A stretch of DNA of 64,000 nt from Arthrobacter sp. B1805 (GTDB taxonomy: Bacteria; Actinomycetota; Actinomycetes; Actinomycetales; Micrococcaceae), in NCBI RefSeq assembly GCF_002929745.1, contig NZ_PJIQ01000003.1, forward strand, positions 62,001-126,000, read 5' to 3'. Under the pieces are notes generated by a model. It ran no database searches. It saw nothing but the letters and a program-made list of their open reading frames with translations, and was not told the DNA's origin. The position numbers and the translations under genes were made by a program. Below, piece by piece: positions 55,593-63,242 of this stretch. How positions within the stretch are numbered: the first letter of the stretch is position 1; the number at the start of each line of letters is the position of its first letter.

Positions 55593-56477
55593 CTAGTCCT
55601 GACGTGCGGTGGACGCGGGCGTCCACGTGGCGGGGTCGATGCGGCCCGAGTACATGGGCAGTTCAATCGGGGTTTCATGGGCGCGGAACTGGGACCACAT
55701 GCGGTTCAGGCCGGCGGTGCCGTGCGTGCGCACGTGGTCGACGCGCGGCAGATCGAGCGTGGCCGCCATGACGGCTGGACCGTCGTCCTCGATCGCCTCG
55801 AGGACGGCGCCCTCGGGGTCCACGATGATGCTCTGGCCACGCCCGGTGGGGCCGGCGCAGTTGACGCTGACGATGAACACCTGGTTCACGATGGCGTTGG
55901 CCCGGGCGAGGACGAGCTCGTGCTCGCGGTCCTCCGTGGTGGTCTTGACGACGTTGAGGATGACGTCGGCTCCGAGCCAGGCCAGCTGGCGGGTCACCTC
56001 GGGGAACCACGCGTCGTAGCAGATCGATAGGCCAGCGCGGCCGTATCCCTCGAGATCGACGGTGACGAAGGCATCCCCCGGGTCGTAGGGCTCGAACGGC
56101 CGCCACGGGAAGATCTTGCGATAGCTCGCCGCGAGCTCGCCCTGCGGCGACAGCACGAGCGAGGTGTTGAACAGCTGCCCCTCGGGGCCGCGCTCGCAGA
56201 TGCTGCCGGGCACGAGCCAGACCCCGAGATCGCCGGCGAGCTGGGCGAGCTCGCGGACGAGGGGGCCGTCGAGGGGCTGCGCGGCGTCCTGCAGTGCCTC
56301 GGTGCGCTGCTGGTCCGGGTAGCCGTCGCCGAACAGGTGCAGCTCCGGGTAGACCACGAGGCGGCTCTCGGGATGTGCGGCGACGGCGTCGGAAACCTGT
56401 CCGGCGAAGACCGACGACGGCTCACCGATGGCGATCGGTTCGGACTGGACCGCAAGGAGCGGAAGGGGCTGGGTCAT
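55593..56477 (-). CDS. Carbon-nitrogen hydrolase (nitrilase/amidase) 2
   Basis: The 294-aa protein (from ATG 56477) carries E45 in VVYPELHLFG, K121 in YRKIFPWRP and C153 in SICYDAWFP. It has the longer body expected for amidase or N-carbamoyl-amino-acid hydrolase types. A GTG at 56507 would add ten residues and lies near the operator, so the true start is uncertain. First gene of an operon with the APC permease and a second hydrolase. It is divergent from the GntR regulator at 56566, with a palindrome between them. Confidence 0.88.
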   Translation of the reverse strand: MTQPLPLLAVQSEPIAIGEPSSVFAGQVSDAVAAHPESRLVVYPELHLFGDGYPDQQRTEALQDAAQPLDGPLVRELAQLAGDLGVWLVPGSICERGPEGQLFNTSLVLSPQGELAASYRKIFPWRPFEPYDPGDAFVTVDLEGYGRAGLSICYDAWFPEVTRQLAWLGADVILNVVKTTTEDREHELVLARANAIVNQVFIVSVNCAGPTGRGQSIIVDPEGAVLEAIEDDGPAVMAATLDLPRVDHVRTHGTAGLNRMWSQFRAHETPIELPMYSGRIDPATWTPASTARQD

Positions 56478-56510
56478 GGGTGCCTTGGCTAGGGTGACGG
56501 GGCTCACGCT

Positions 56511-56534
56511 ATATTAGCTCAGGTTGAACTAATA
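56511..56534. promoter_or_regulatory. Palindromic operator between amidase operon and GntR regulator
   Basis: ATATTAG at 56511-56517 and CTAATAT at 56528-56534 are exact complements with ten bases between. Inner bases TCA and TGA extend the symmetry. It sits 31 bp before the regulator's ATG and 34-57 bp before ATG 56477 of the operon, so binding would block both promoters. Confidence 0.7.
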
Positions 56535-56565
56535 TCAAGGCCAAGGTGCTACGACGGGGGAAGCA

Positions 56566-57303
56566 ATGGATGATGTTTTGGCCCAGGGGCCGCTTACGGC
56601 AGCACGGGACCTGCCTCCGCACGGGCGGCGCAGCGCTATCGACGCCGTCCGCGCCCGCATCGCGACGTCCATCTCCCTCGGACTCCTGCAGCCCGGCGAG
56701 CGACTGCCCGACCAGGCAGATCTGGCACTCGGGCTCTCGGTGAGCCCCATGACCGCGAGACGGGCGATGGCGAGCCTCGCTGAGGAAGGCATCGTGGTGC
56801 GGCGCAGGGGGCGCGACGGCGGCACCTTCGTGGCGGCGGAACCTCCGGCCGCGGCCCTCGAGCGGTTGTCACTCGGCTCGACGGACGCAGCCCTGGTACA
56901 CGAGCTCGTCGACCGGCGCCTGCTGGCCGAGTGCGCCGTCACCCACTTCGCCGCCGTTCGCGCCACGAGCGACGAGCTCGGGGCGCTCGAGGCCCTGACC
57001 CGCCGCATGGCTTCGGCAACGGACTGGTCGGAATATCACCAGGCCGACGACGAGTTCCATCGCTCGGTGGCGGCGGCATCACATCTCGGCGCCGCGGTCG
57101 ACGTGCATGCGGCGATCCTGGCGGAACTGTACGGGCACTTCGTCCCCTACCCCATCGAGGCGCTGCATCGGGCGAACGAGGACCACATCGCCCTGGTCCA
57201 CGCCCTGCGGAAGCGCGACGTCACAGGAGCGGTGGCCATCGCGCACGCCCATGTCGACAGCCTGCATTCGACGATGTTCATGGAGCTCGCACGGCGGGCG
57301 TGA
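56566..57303 (+). CDS. GntR-family regulator (FCD type) of the amidase/permease operon
   Basis: This 245-aa regulator has a GntR winged helix (SPMTARRAMASLAEEGIVVRRRG) and a C-terminal FCD helical bundle with DDEFHRSVAAASH and NEDHIALVHAL carrying ligand/metal histidines. GGGGGAA precedes its ATG. It is divergent from the hydrolase/APC operon and a near-perfect palindrome lies between them. It is a good candidate for the repressor of that operon. Confidence 0.88.
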   Translation: MDDVLAQGPLTAARDLPPHGRRSAIDAVRARIATSISLGLLQPGERLPDQADLALGLSVSPMTARRAMASLAEEGIVVRRRGRDGGTFVAAEPPAAALERLSLGSTDAALVHELVDRRLLAECAVTHFAAVRATSDELGALEALTRRMASATDWSEYHQADDEFHRSVAAASHLGAAVDVHAAILAELYGHFVPYPIEALHRANEDHIALVHALRKRDVTGAVAIAHAHVDSLHSTMFMELARRA

Positions 57304-57334
57304 CCGATGTCGGCGTGTGAGCCGGCCTGCAGCC

Positions 57335-58129
57335 CTAGAAGGAGCGCGCGTTCGCCAGGACGGGGAGCTTGCCGCGGGCGTCGTCGATCTCCGCGGTGTC
57401 GATGTCGACGAAGGCCAGCTCCGGCGCGGGCCCCAGTTCGGCGATGACCCGGCCGAGCGGCGACACCACGGCGCTGTGCCCCACGCCGGTGGGCGCCGAT
57501 CCGGTCAGCTGCATGCCGCTGCTGGCCGGGTCCGCCTGACCGCAGGCGACGACGAACGTGGTGCTGTCCAGGGCCCGCGCCCGCGCCAGCAACGACCACT
57601 GCTCCACCTTGCCCTCGCCCGCGCCCCAGGAAGCGCAGACGATGTTCACCTGGGCGCCCTTTCCGGCATTGGCCGCGAACAGGGCGGGGAAGCGGATGTC
57701 GTAGCAGGTCGCGAGGCCGACCGTGGCGCCCTCGAGCGCGAAGGTGACCGCCTGCGTGCCCGGCTCCACGCTGTCCGACTCGCGGTATCCGAAGGCGTCG
57801 AACAGGTGCACCTTGTCATAGCTGGTGTCGACACCCGGACCGACGGCGAGCAGTGTGTTCCGCACGCGCCCCTCGCTGCCGGGCGTGAACATCCCGGCTA
57901 CGATCACGATCTCCGAGCCGACGGCGATCTCTCGGACCCGTGACGCCCATGGCCCGTCGAGCGGCTCGACGACGGCGGAGAGGTCGTTGCCGAAGGCGCA
58001 CATCGTCGCCTCGGGGAACACGACGAGGTCGGCTCCACCGGCGGAGGCCTCCCGGGTGAGGCGCTCGACCTGCTCCAGGTTCTCACTGGGATCGGAACCG
58101 CTGGTCATCTGGGCGATGGCAACACGCAT
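57335..58129 (-). CDS. Carbon-nitrogen hydrolase (nitrilase superfamily) 3
   Basis: This 264-aa enzyme has E40 in VVFPEATMC, K106 in YDKVHLFDA and C142 in ATCYDIRFP. It is most like the first hydrolase (53459) in length and motif context, but is only moderately similar, so it is not a recent duplicate. It is divergent from the FCD regulator at 58161. The TGTATAC-type operator overlaps the regulator's start codon and is 18 bp from this gene's ATG. Confidence 0.9.
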   Translation of the reverse strand: MRVAIAQMTSGSDPSENLEQVERLTREASAGGADLVVFPEATMCAFGNDLSAVVEPLDGPWASRVREIAVGSEIVIVAGMFTPGSEGRVRNTLLAVGPGVDTSYDKVHLFDAFGYRESDSVEPGTQAVTFALEGATVGLATCYDIRFPALFAANAGKGAQVNIVCASWGAGEGKVEQWSLLARARALDSTTFVVACGQADPASSGMQLTGSAPTGVGHSAVVSPLGRVIAELGPAPELAFVDIDTAEIDDARGKLPVLANARSF

Positions 58130-58145
58130 CGGTCTCTCCTTTTCG

Positions 58146-58164
58146 TTGTATACCTAATGTATGG
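58146..58164. promoter_or_regulatory. Operator overlapping the start of the FCD regulator gene (copy A)
   Basis: TTGTATACCTAATGTATGG spans the regulator's ATG at 58161 and lies 17 bases from the hydrolase start. The same pattern, on the opposite strand, occurs upstream of the MFS transporter gene (60245-60265). The shared core is TGTATrCsTAATGTAT. Confidence 0.65.
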
Positions 58165-58808
58165 CAAGAACTAGTGGCGGCGCCGTCTCCGGCCGCGAGA
58201 AGGCATACGCCTACCTGCGTGAGAACGTCCTGACGGACGGGTCCATGCAGGGCCAGTTCCTGAACGAACAGGAACTCGCGGAGCGCATCGGGGTATCCCG
58301 GACGCCGGTGCGCGAGGCATTCCTCCTCCTGGCGGCCGACGGCCTCGTCGAGCTGATCCCCCAGCGCGGGGCCTACATACCGATCGTGACCGCTCGGCAG
58401 GTCTCCGATCTCATGGACCTCCGGGGAGTTCTCGAAAGCCATGCCGCACGTGTGTCCATCGCGGCCGGAACTCCGCCGGTCGACAGCATGCAGGACATCC
58501 TGCGCCAGCAGGCCGCCCTGCCGGACCCACTGGTCGCGGACTCGGTGAAGGAGTTCATCCGGCTGGACGCCCTCTTCCACCAGGCGCTGGTCGACGCCGC
58601 CGGCAATGAACTGATGTCGCAGACCTACCGCAAGCTGCAGGTCCGGCAGGTCCTCGTGGGCGTGGAAGCCCTGATCAGGGTCGAGGGACGGCGGCAGCAG
58701 GTGTGCGCCGAGCACCAGGACATCATCGACGCCCTCGCGAGCGGCGATGCCGAGACCGCGATCAGCCGCCACCTCGCCGTGACGCGCAGCATCCTGCTCC
58801 GGGCCTAG
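58161..58808 (+). CDS. GntR-family regulator with FCD domain
   Basis: This 215-aa regulator has a GntR helix-turn-helix (SRTPVREAFLLLAADGLVELIPQRG) and an FCD domain with metal-binding candidates in FHQALVDAAGN, HQDIIDAL and ISRHLAVTRS. It is divergent from carbon-nitrogen hydrolase 3 and convergent with the MFS gene. Its own start is covered by a TGTATAC operator that is repeated before the MFS gene, so it probably represses itself, the hydrolase and the transporter. Confidence 0.9.
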   Translation: MARTSGGAVSGREKAYAYLRENVLTDGSMQGQFLNEQELAERIGVSRTPVREAFLLLAADGLVELIPQRGAYIPIVTARQVSDLMDLRGVLESHAARVSIAAGTPPVDSMQDILRQQAALPDPLVADSVKEFIRLDALFHQALVDAAGNELMSQTYRKLQVRQVLVGVEALIRVEGRRQQVCAEHQDIIDALASGDAETAISRHLAVTRSILLRA

Positions 58809-58828
58809 CAGCGGCCCGGAGCAGGATG
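58790..58828. terminator. Bidirectional terminator overlapping the regulator stop codon
   Basis: CATCCTGCTCCGGGCC at 58790-58805 and its exact complement at 58813-58828 form a 16-bp stem around the stop codon region of the FCD regulator. The convergent MFS gene ends 13 bases further on. Confidence 0.8.
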
Positions 58829-58840
58829 CGGATCCCAGGG

Positions 58841-60199
58841 TCAGGTCTTCGACCCTTCTAGCATCAGCCGGTATTCGTCGTCCTCCGTGGCATGCGGGTT
58901 GCGCCCGAGCGAGAGCCCGATCAGGGTGACCACCCCGGCGACGGCGACATACACGGCCACCGGGACCCAGCTGTCGAAGTTGCTCAGCAGCACGGTGAAC
59001 ATCAGGGGCGCGATGGCACCACCGATGACACCGGCGAAGGTGTAGGCGAGTGAGCTGCCCGTCGCGCGGAGGCGCGGTGAGAACTGCTCCACGATGAAGG
59101 CGGCTTGCGGCCCGTACATGAAGGAGTGGGAAGCCAGCCCGAGCACGATGCCGATGATCAGCAGGAACTGGTTGTCGCCGTCGAGCAGTGCGAAGAAGAT
59201 GAACGTCCACAGCGCTCCGAGGACGGCGGCGATACCGTACACCAGCCTGCGGTTGATGCGGTCCGAGACCGCCCCCGCCAGCGGGATCAGGAAGAGCTGG
59301 CAGCCCGAGCCGATCAGCACCGCGGTGAGCACCTGGTTCCGCTCGAACCCGAGTACCTGGATGCCGTAGGTCAGCGTGAAGACCGTGAACAGCGCGTACA
59401 GCACATCCGGGCCCACGCGGGACAGGATGGCGGCGATCAGCGGACGCAGTTCGTTGCGGAACACCTCCTTGATCGGCGCAGCCGGACGCTCACCATGCGC
59501 TTCGATCGCCTTGAAGATCGGGGTGTCCTCGAGCCGCAGCCGGATCCACAGGCCGAAGCCCACGAGGAGCGCCGACGCCAAAAAGGCGATGCGCCAGCCG
59601 AAGTCGAGGAACTGCTCCTCCGAGAGCAGGACGGTGAGGAGGGCGAGCGCGCCGTTGGCCATCAGGTTGCCGGCAGGAGGACCGACCTGCGCGGCCGACG
59701 CCCAGAATCCGCGCTTCTGGGGATCGCCGTACTCACTGGAGAGCAGGACCGCCCCGCCCCATTCCCCGCCGACGCCGACACCCTGGGCGAAGCGCAGCAT
59801 CACCAGGATGATCGGGGCGGCGATGCCGATGGACGAATATCCCGGCAGGACGCCGATCAGCACCGTGGCGATGCCGATGATCATCAGCGTGATGACGAGG
59901 ATCTTCTTCCGCCCGATCTTGTCCCCGAGGCGCCCGAAGATGATCCCGCCCACGGGCCGGGAGATGTAACCGACGGCGTACGTGGAGAAGGCGAGGATGG
60001 TTCCGGTGAGTGGATCGGACGCAGGGAAGAAGATGATCGGGAAGACGACTGCCGCTGCCGCGGAGTAGACGGCGAAGTCGTACCACTCGAGGGCGGTGCC
60101 GGTGAGGCTCGCAGCGAAGGCCTTGTAGAGGCCGGGTGGACGAGGGGGCGTTTCGGCGCCGGGCGCGCGAACGCCGGACGAACCAGGGTTGTGTGCCAT
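58841..60199 (-). CDS. MFS transporter of the metabolite:H+ symporter (MHS) family
   Basis: This 452-aa protein has 12 predicted helices and the MFS family marks: TALEWYDFAVYS and GRLGDKIGRKK between helices 2 and 3, then RFAQGVGVGGEWGGA with PQKRGFWASAAQVG. Relatives import proline/betaine, dicarboxylates or aromatic acids. The start MAHNPG at 60199 is preceded by TGGAG. The promoter region contains the same operator as the FCD regulator and hydrolase 3, so the transporter likely takes up the substrate of that hydrolase or of the DUF2848 protein encoded divergently. Confidence 0.9.
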   Translation of the reverse strand: MAHNPGSSGVRAPGAETPPRPPGLYKAFAASLTGTALEWYDFAVYSAAAAVVFPIIFFPASDPLTGTILAFSTYAVGYISRPVGGIIFGRLGDKIGRKKILVITLMIIGIATVLIGVLPGYSSIGIAAPIILVMLRFAQGVGVGGEWGGAVLLSSEYGDPQKRGFWASAAQVGPPAGNLMANGALALLTVLLSEEQFLDFGWRIAFLASALLVGFGLWIRLRLEDTPIFKAIEAHGERPAAPIKEVFRNELRPLIAAILSRVGPDVLYALFTVFTLTYGIQVLGFERNQVLTAVLIGSGCQLFLIPLAGAVSDRINRRLVYGIAAVLGALWTFIFFALLDGDNQFLLIIGIVLGLASHSFMYGPQAAFIVEQFSPRLRATGSSLAYTFAGVIGGAIAPLMFTVLLSNFDSWVPVAVYVAVAGVVTLIGLSLGRNPHATEDDEYRLMLEGSKT

Positions 60200-60244
60200 C
60201 GAAATTCTCCAGACTGAAGGTGATTCCCGCCACACCGGCGTTAG

Positions 60245-60265
60245 ATGTATACATTACGCATACAT
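60245..60265. promoter_or_regulatory. Operator between MFS and DUF2848 genes (copy B)
   Basis: ATGTAT and ATACAT arms with a nine-base spacer form a palindrome in the 134-bp divergent region. On the minus strand it reads TGTATGCGTAATGTAT, matching operator copy A at 14 of 16 positions. Confidence 0.65.
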
Positions 60266-60333
60266 GTTGTAGATTGGCGACCACTTCGGTTTCCGGAATG
60301 TAAGAGCTTCACGCCACCACAGGAGGACGACCC

Positions 60334-61017
60334 ATGACGACCCTTACCTTCGAACTGCCGGACGGCACGCAGCAGGACGTCGAGGTGACCCGACTGCTCA
60401 ATGCTGGCTACGCCGGCCGCGAGCAGGACGAGGTCCAGGCGCACATCGCGGAGCTGGCCGAGCTCGGCGTGCCCGTTCCGTCGACGACGCCCGCCCTGTA
60501 CCCCGTCTCTCCCTATCTGGCGCAGCAGATCGGTGCGGTCAGCGTGCAGCACGAGAAGACTTCCGGCGAGGCCGAATGGGCCCTCGTGATCACCACGGAG
60601 GGCGTCCTCCTGACCGTCGCGTGCGATCACACCGACAGGGCACTGGAGGTCCACGGCGTGGCCTGGAGCAAGAACGCGAGCCCGGACGTCCTCGGGCGCC
60701 AGGCCTGGCGGCTCGACGACGTCCGGGAGCACCTCGACGCCATCACGCTCCGCGCCTGGGTGCGCTCGGACACCGGCGAGGAGCTCATCCAGGACAGCAC
60801 GCTCGGTGCCCTGCTGTCCCCTGACTACTGGCTCGACGTCCTCGCCGGAATGGGTCTCGCCGAGGCTGGCACGGTGCTGATCTCGGGAACCGTCCCCATG
60901 ATCCACGGTGTCGACCAGTTCGCCTCCGGGTGGCGCGTCGAGATGGCCGATCCGGTGACCGGACACGCCATCGGCGTGGAGTACGAGGTCATGCCGATGC
61001 CGGCACCCATCGGCTAG
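60334..61017 (+). CDS. DUF2848 family protein
   Basis: This 227-aa protein matches DUF2848, a family distantly related to fumarylacetoacetate-hydrolase-like folds. Typical marks are LLNAGYAGREQDEVQAHI, VPVPSTTPALYPVSPYL and an ISGTVPMIHGV turn. AGGAGGA lies upstream of the ATG. The biochemical role is not established to my knowledge, but the gene often sits with transporters and hydrolases for nitrogen compounds. Here it is divergent from an MHS transporter and shares its operator. Confidence 0.85.
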   Translation: MTTLTFELPDGTQQDVEVTRLLNAGYAGREQDEVQAHIAELAELGVPVPSTTPALYPVSPYLAQQIGAVSVQHEKTSGEAEWALVITTEGVLLTVACDHTDRALEVHGVAWSKNASPDVLGRQAWRLDDVREHLDAITLRAWVRSDTGEELIQDSTLGALLSPDYWLDVLAGMGLAEAGTVLISGTVPMIHGVDQFASGWRVEMADPVTGHAIGVEYEVMPMPAPIG

Positions 61018-61061
61018 CAGCCGCGCGCCGGACGGTCCGCCGCCCCGGCTGATGCAGGTCT

Positions 61062-61101
61062 GCGGGAGGGGCGCCGCAGCAGGACGCGCCGCCCCTCCCG
61101 C
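61062..61101. terminator. Terminator between DUF2848 gene and convergent reductase gene
   Basis: GCGGGAGGGGC at 61062-61072 pairs exactly with GCCCCTCCCGC at 61091-61101. The loop is 18 bases. Confidence 0.55.
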
Positions 61102-61113
61102 TCGGCGGCGACC

Positions 61114-61767
61114 CTACAGTGCCGCGTCGATCGCCTCCGCGATCGGCGTCTCGCCACTGTTGAACTGGATCGTCCTGTCCACGGTGCCGAGGTTCCCGAG
61201 CACGACGGCCGCCACGTGCGCGACGTCCTCGCGTGGGACGGAGTCCCGCTGGGGCGTGTCCGACACCTCGATCATCCCCGTGCCCGGGTCGGTGGTCAGC
61301 GCGCCCGGACCGAGGATCGTCCACGCGAGCTCCGAGTTCCGCAGGTGCTCGTCCGCCGCGGCCTTGGCCTCGGCGTAGTGATAGAAACCGTTGTCCTCGG
61401 GCACCCCGTGGTCCTTCCGGGCACCGAGGTAGGACACCATGACATAGCGCCCGACCGATGCCTCCTGAGCGGCGTCCATCGAACGGATCGCAGCGTCGCG
61501 ATCGACGGCGTAGGTGGCCTCGGGACTGCTGCCACCCGCGCCGGCGGACCACACGACGGCGTCGTGCCCGCGGAAGACGTTCGCCATCTGCGCGACGGAC
61601 AGCTCCGAGACGTCGGCCACCACCGCGGTGGCGCCGGCCTGCTCGACGTCGGCGGCATGATCCTGGTTGCGGAAGATCGAACTCACCTGGTGGCCCTGAC
61701 TGGTGAGGATCTTCGTGAGGTGCAGGGCTACTTTTCCGTGCCCACCGATGATGGCTACGCGTGACAT
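61114..61767 (-). CDS. NAD(P)-binding SDR-like reductase (atypical/extended type)
   Basis: This 217-aa protein has an N-terminal dinucleotide site VAIIGGHGKVALHL, then VVADVSEL and VWSAGAGGS, and YHYAEAKAAADEHL with the catalytic-like tyrosine and lysine. It belongs to the NAD(P)H-binding NmrA/BVR-B-like group (COG0702). Substrate unknown. It is divergent from the Zur-controlled genes. Confidence 0.87.
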   Translation of the reverse strand: MSRVAIIGGHGKVALHLTKILTSQGHQVSSIFRNQDHAADVEQAGATAVVADVSELSVAQMANVFRGHDAVVWSAGAGGSSPEATYAVDRDAAIRSMDAAQEASVGRYVMVSYLGARKDHGVPEDNGFYHYAEAKAAADEHLRNSELAWTILGPGALTTDPGTGMIEVSDTPQRDSVPREDVAHVAAVVLGNLGTVDRTIQFNSGETPIAEAIDAAL

Positions 61768-61910
61768 GGGAACTCTCCTGGCTGGTGATGGTGGCGTGGA
61801 TGCCTTGGATTCGACGCTAGTACCCGCACCTGCCCCTGGCCACCCGCTCCTCGGTCTTCAGCCCGCAGCGGATGCCTATTCCCGCAGGTGCCCGACGGGT
61901 GATCCTTGGT

Positions 61911-61932
61911 TATTGAGAACCATTCTTATATA
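61911..61932 (+). promoter_or_regulatory. Probable Zur box
   Basis: TGAGAACCATTCTTA, an A/T-rich near-palindrome like actinobacterial Zur sites (TGAAAATGATTTTCA type), lies 12 bases before the COG0523-like gene. It stands out against the GC-rich surroundings. The gene pair that follows is a classical zinc-limitation set. Confidence 0.65.
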
Positions 61933-61940
61933 GTAGGGCA

Positions 61941-62984
61941 ATGCATCTCGTCATCCTCACCTCCCTCGATGCGCTGAGTCGCAACACTGCAGCCGCGCTG
62001 GTGGCAGGCCCCGCCATCGGCGCACCGGTCGTCCTGCACGACCTCCTCGACGGCGGAGTGGTCACGCGCCGCATCCATCGGAACGACCGCATCGTGGAGC
62101 GCGAGTCCAGGGTGCTGGAGCACGGCTGCCTCAGTTGCACCGTGCGGTTCGACCTCGCCCCTGCCCTCCTGCGTCTCGCGTCCGAGGGCGTCGAGCGTGC
62201 CGTGGTGGGCCTGCCACCCGGAACCACGGCCGAGAACGCCATCGACGGACTCCACTCGATCGCGCCCGGCGCCTTCGTGGTGGACGCCGTCGCGCTCGCA
62301 CTGCGTCCCGAGGACGTGGAGGACCAGCTGTGGGACCACCACACCCTGTTCGCCTCCGGCTACACCGCGGTTCCCGAGGACGCGCGGACGCCGGGCGAGT
62401 TCCTGATGGGTGAGCTCCTGTTCGCGGACACGGTCCTCACCACGGTGAGTGACCTCCTGCCGACCGACGCCGCCCTCGACGCGCGCGGGCTCCAGCTCAT
62501 CGGTCAGCTCGCTCCGCACGCCCGCGTCTCGGCGGCCGACGCCGCCACCCTCGCCCGCCACGACTACGGGGCGTCCCAGGCACGGAGCCTGCCCGGCGCA
62601 GTCCTCGCACCCACGATCGCGTCGGCACCGTTCCGCACCCTCGAGCACCGCATCACCCGCCCCTTGCACCCGGGCCGCTTCCGCACAGCCCTCGGCGCCG
62701 TCTCGGAGGGCTGCTGCTTCGTCCGCGGCAGTGTCTGGATCGCGGGTATGCCGGACGCGAGGGTCGCCGTGCACGGAGTAGGCCCGCGCATCTCGCTCGG
62801 CAACGGCGGCCCATGGACCGCGGCCGAGCGCCACGGCGAGTGGTGCCGTGGGACGCACCTCGCCCTCACCGGCGACGCCCTGGACGACGACGACATCACC
62901 GGCCTGCTCGACGCCTGCGCCCTCACGGATGACGAGCTTCGCTCGTCCCCTGCGTACTCCCACCCCACCAGCGAGAATCACTGA
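61941..62984 (+). CDS. COG0523/CobW-like protein without a P-loop (zinc-stress associated)
   Basis: This 347-aa protein looks like a CobW/YciC-type metallochaperone in its C-terminal half (RFRTALGAVSEGCCFVRGSVWIAG, then LGNGGPW with HGEW). The N-terminus, where relatives have a GxxGxGKT P-loop, reads LTSLDALSRNTAAAL and has no GKT. The metal motif CxCC is replaced by GCLSC at residues 62-66. It may have lost GTP hydrolysis. A Zur box precedes it and the zinc-free bL36 paralogue follows at 9 bp, so it is likely made under zinc starvation. Confidence 0.8.
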   Translation: MHLVILTSLDALSRNTAAALVAGPAIGAPVVLHDLLDGGVVTRRIHRNDRIVERESRVLEHGCLSCTVRFDLAPALLRLASEGVERAVVGLPPGTTAENAIDGLHSIAPGAFVVDAVALALRPEDVEDQLWDHHTLFASGYTAVPEDARTPGEFLMGELLFADTVLTTVSDLLPTDAALDARGLQLIGQLAPHARVSAADAATLARHDYGASQARSLPGAVLAPTIASAPFRTLEHRITRPLHPGRFRTALGAVSEGCCFVRGSVWIAGMPDARVAVHGVGPRISLGNGGPWTAAERHGEWCRGTHLALTGDALDDDDITGLLDACALTDDELRSSPAYSHPTSENH

Positions 62985-62993
62985 AGGAGCACC

Positions 62994-63116
62994 ATGAAAG
63001 TCCGCAATTCCCTCCGCGCCCTCAAGAAGGTCCCGGGCGCCCAGATCGTCCGGCGCCGCGGCAGGACCTTCGTCATCAACAAGAAGAATCCACGCATGAA
63101 GGCCCGCCAGGGGTAG
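62994..63116 (+). CDS. rpmJ: Ribosomal protein bL36, type B (cysteine-free paralogue)
   Basis: This 40-aa protein ([18 protein letters not shown] start, ending [12 protein letters not shown]) is the C-minus form of large-subunit protein bL36. It lacks the CxxC...CxxxxH zinc ligands. It replaces the zinc-binding form when zinc is scarce and so frees zinc. GAAGGAGC precedes the ATG. It lies in the same transcript as the COG0523-like gene, under the Zur box. It is too short for many gene finders but unmistakable. Confidence 0.92.
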   Translation: MKVRNSLRALKKVPGAQIVRRRGRTFVINKKNPRMKARQG

Positions 63117-63147
63117 CACCACGGGCAAGGCCACCCGCGGGCCGGGG

Positions 63148-63179
63148 GTCGTCGTCGCGCACTACGGCGCGACGACGAC
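63148..63179. terminator. Terminator after bL36 gene
   Basis: GTCGTCGTCGCGC and GCGCGACGACGAC form a perfect 13-bp stem with a six-base loop between the convergent bL36 and SDR genes. Confidence 0.7.
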
Positions 63180-63242
63180 GCCCCTCCGCCGTCCGCCCCT
63201 CGAACTGCACGCCCCGGCCCACGGCAGCGGCGGACCTGCGTC

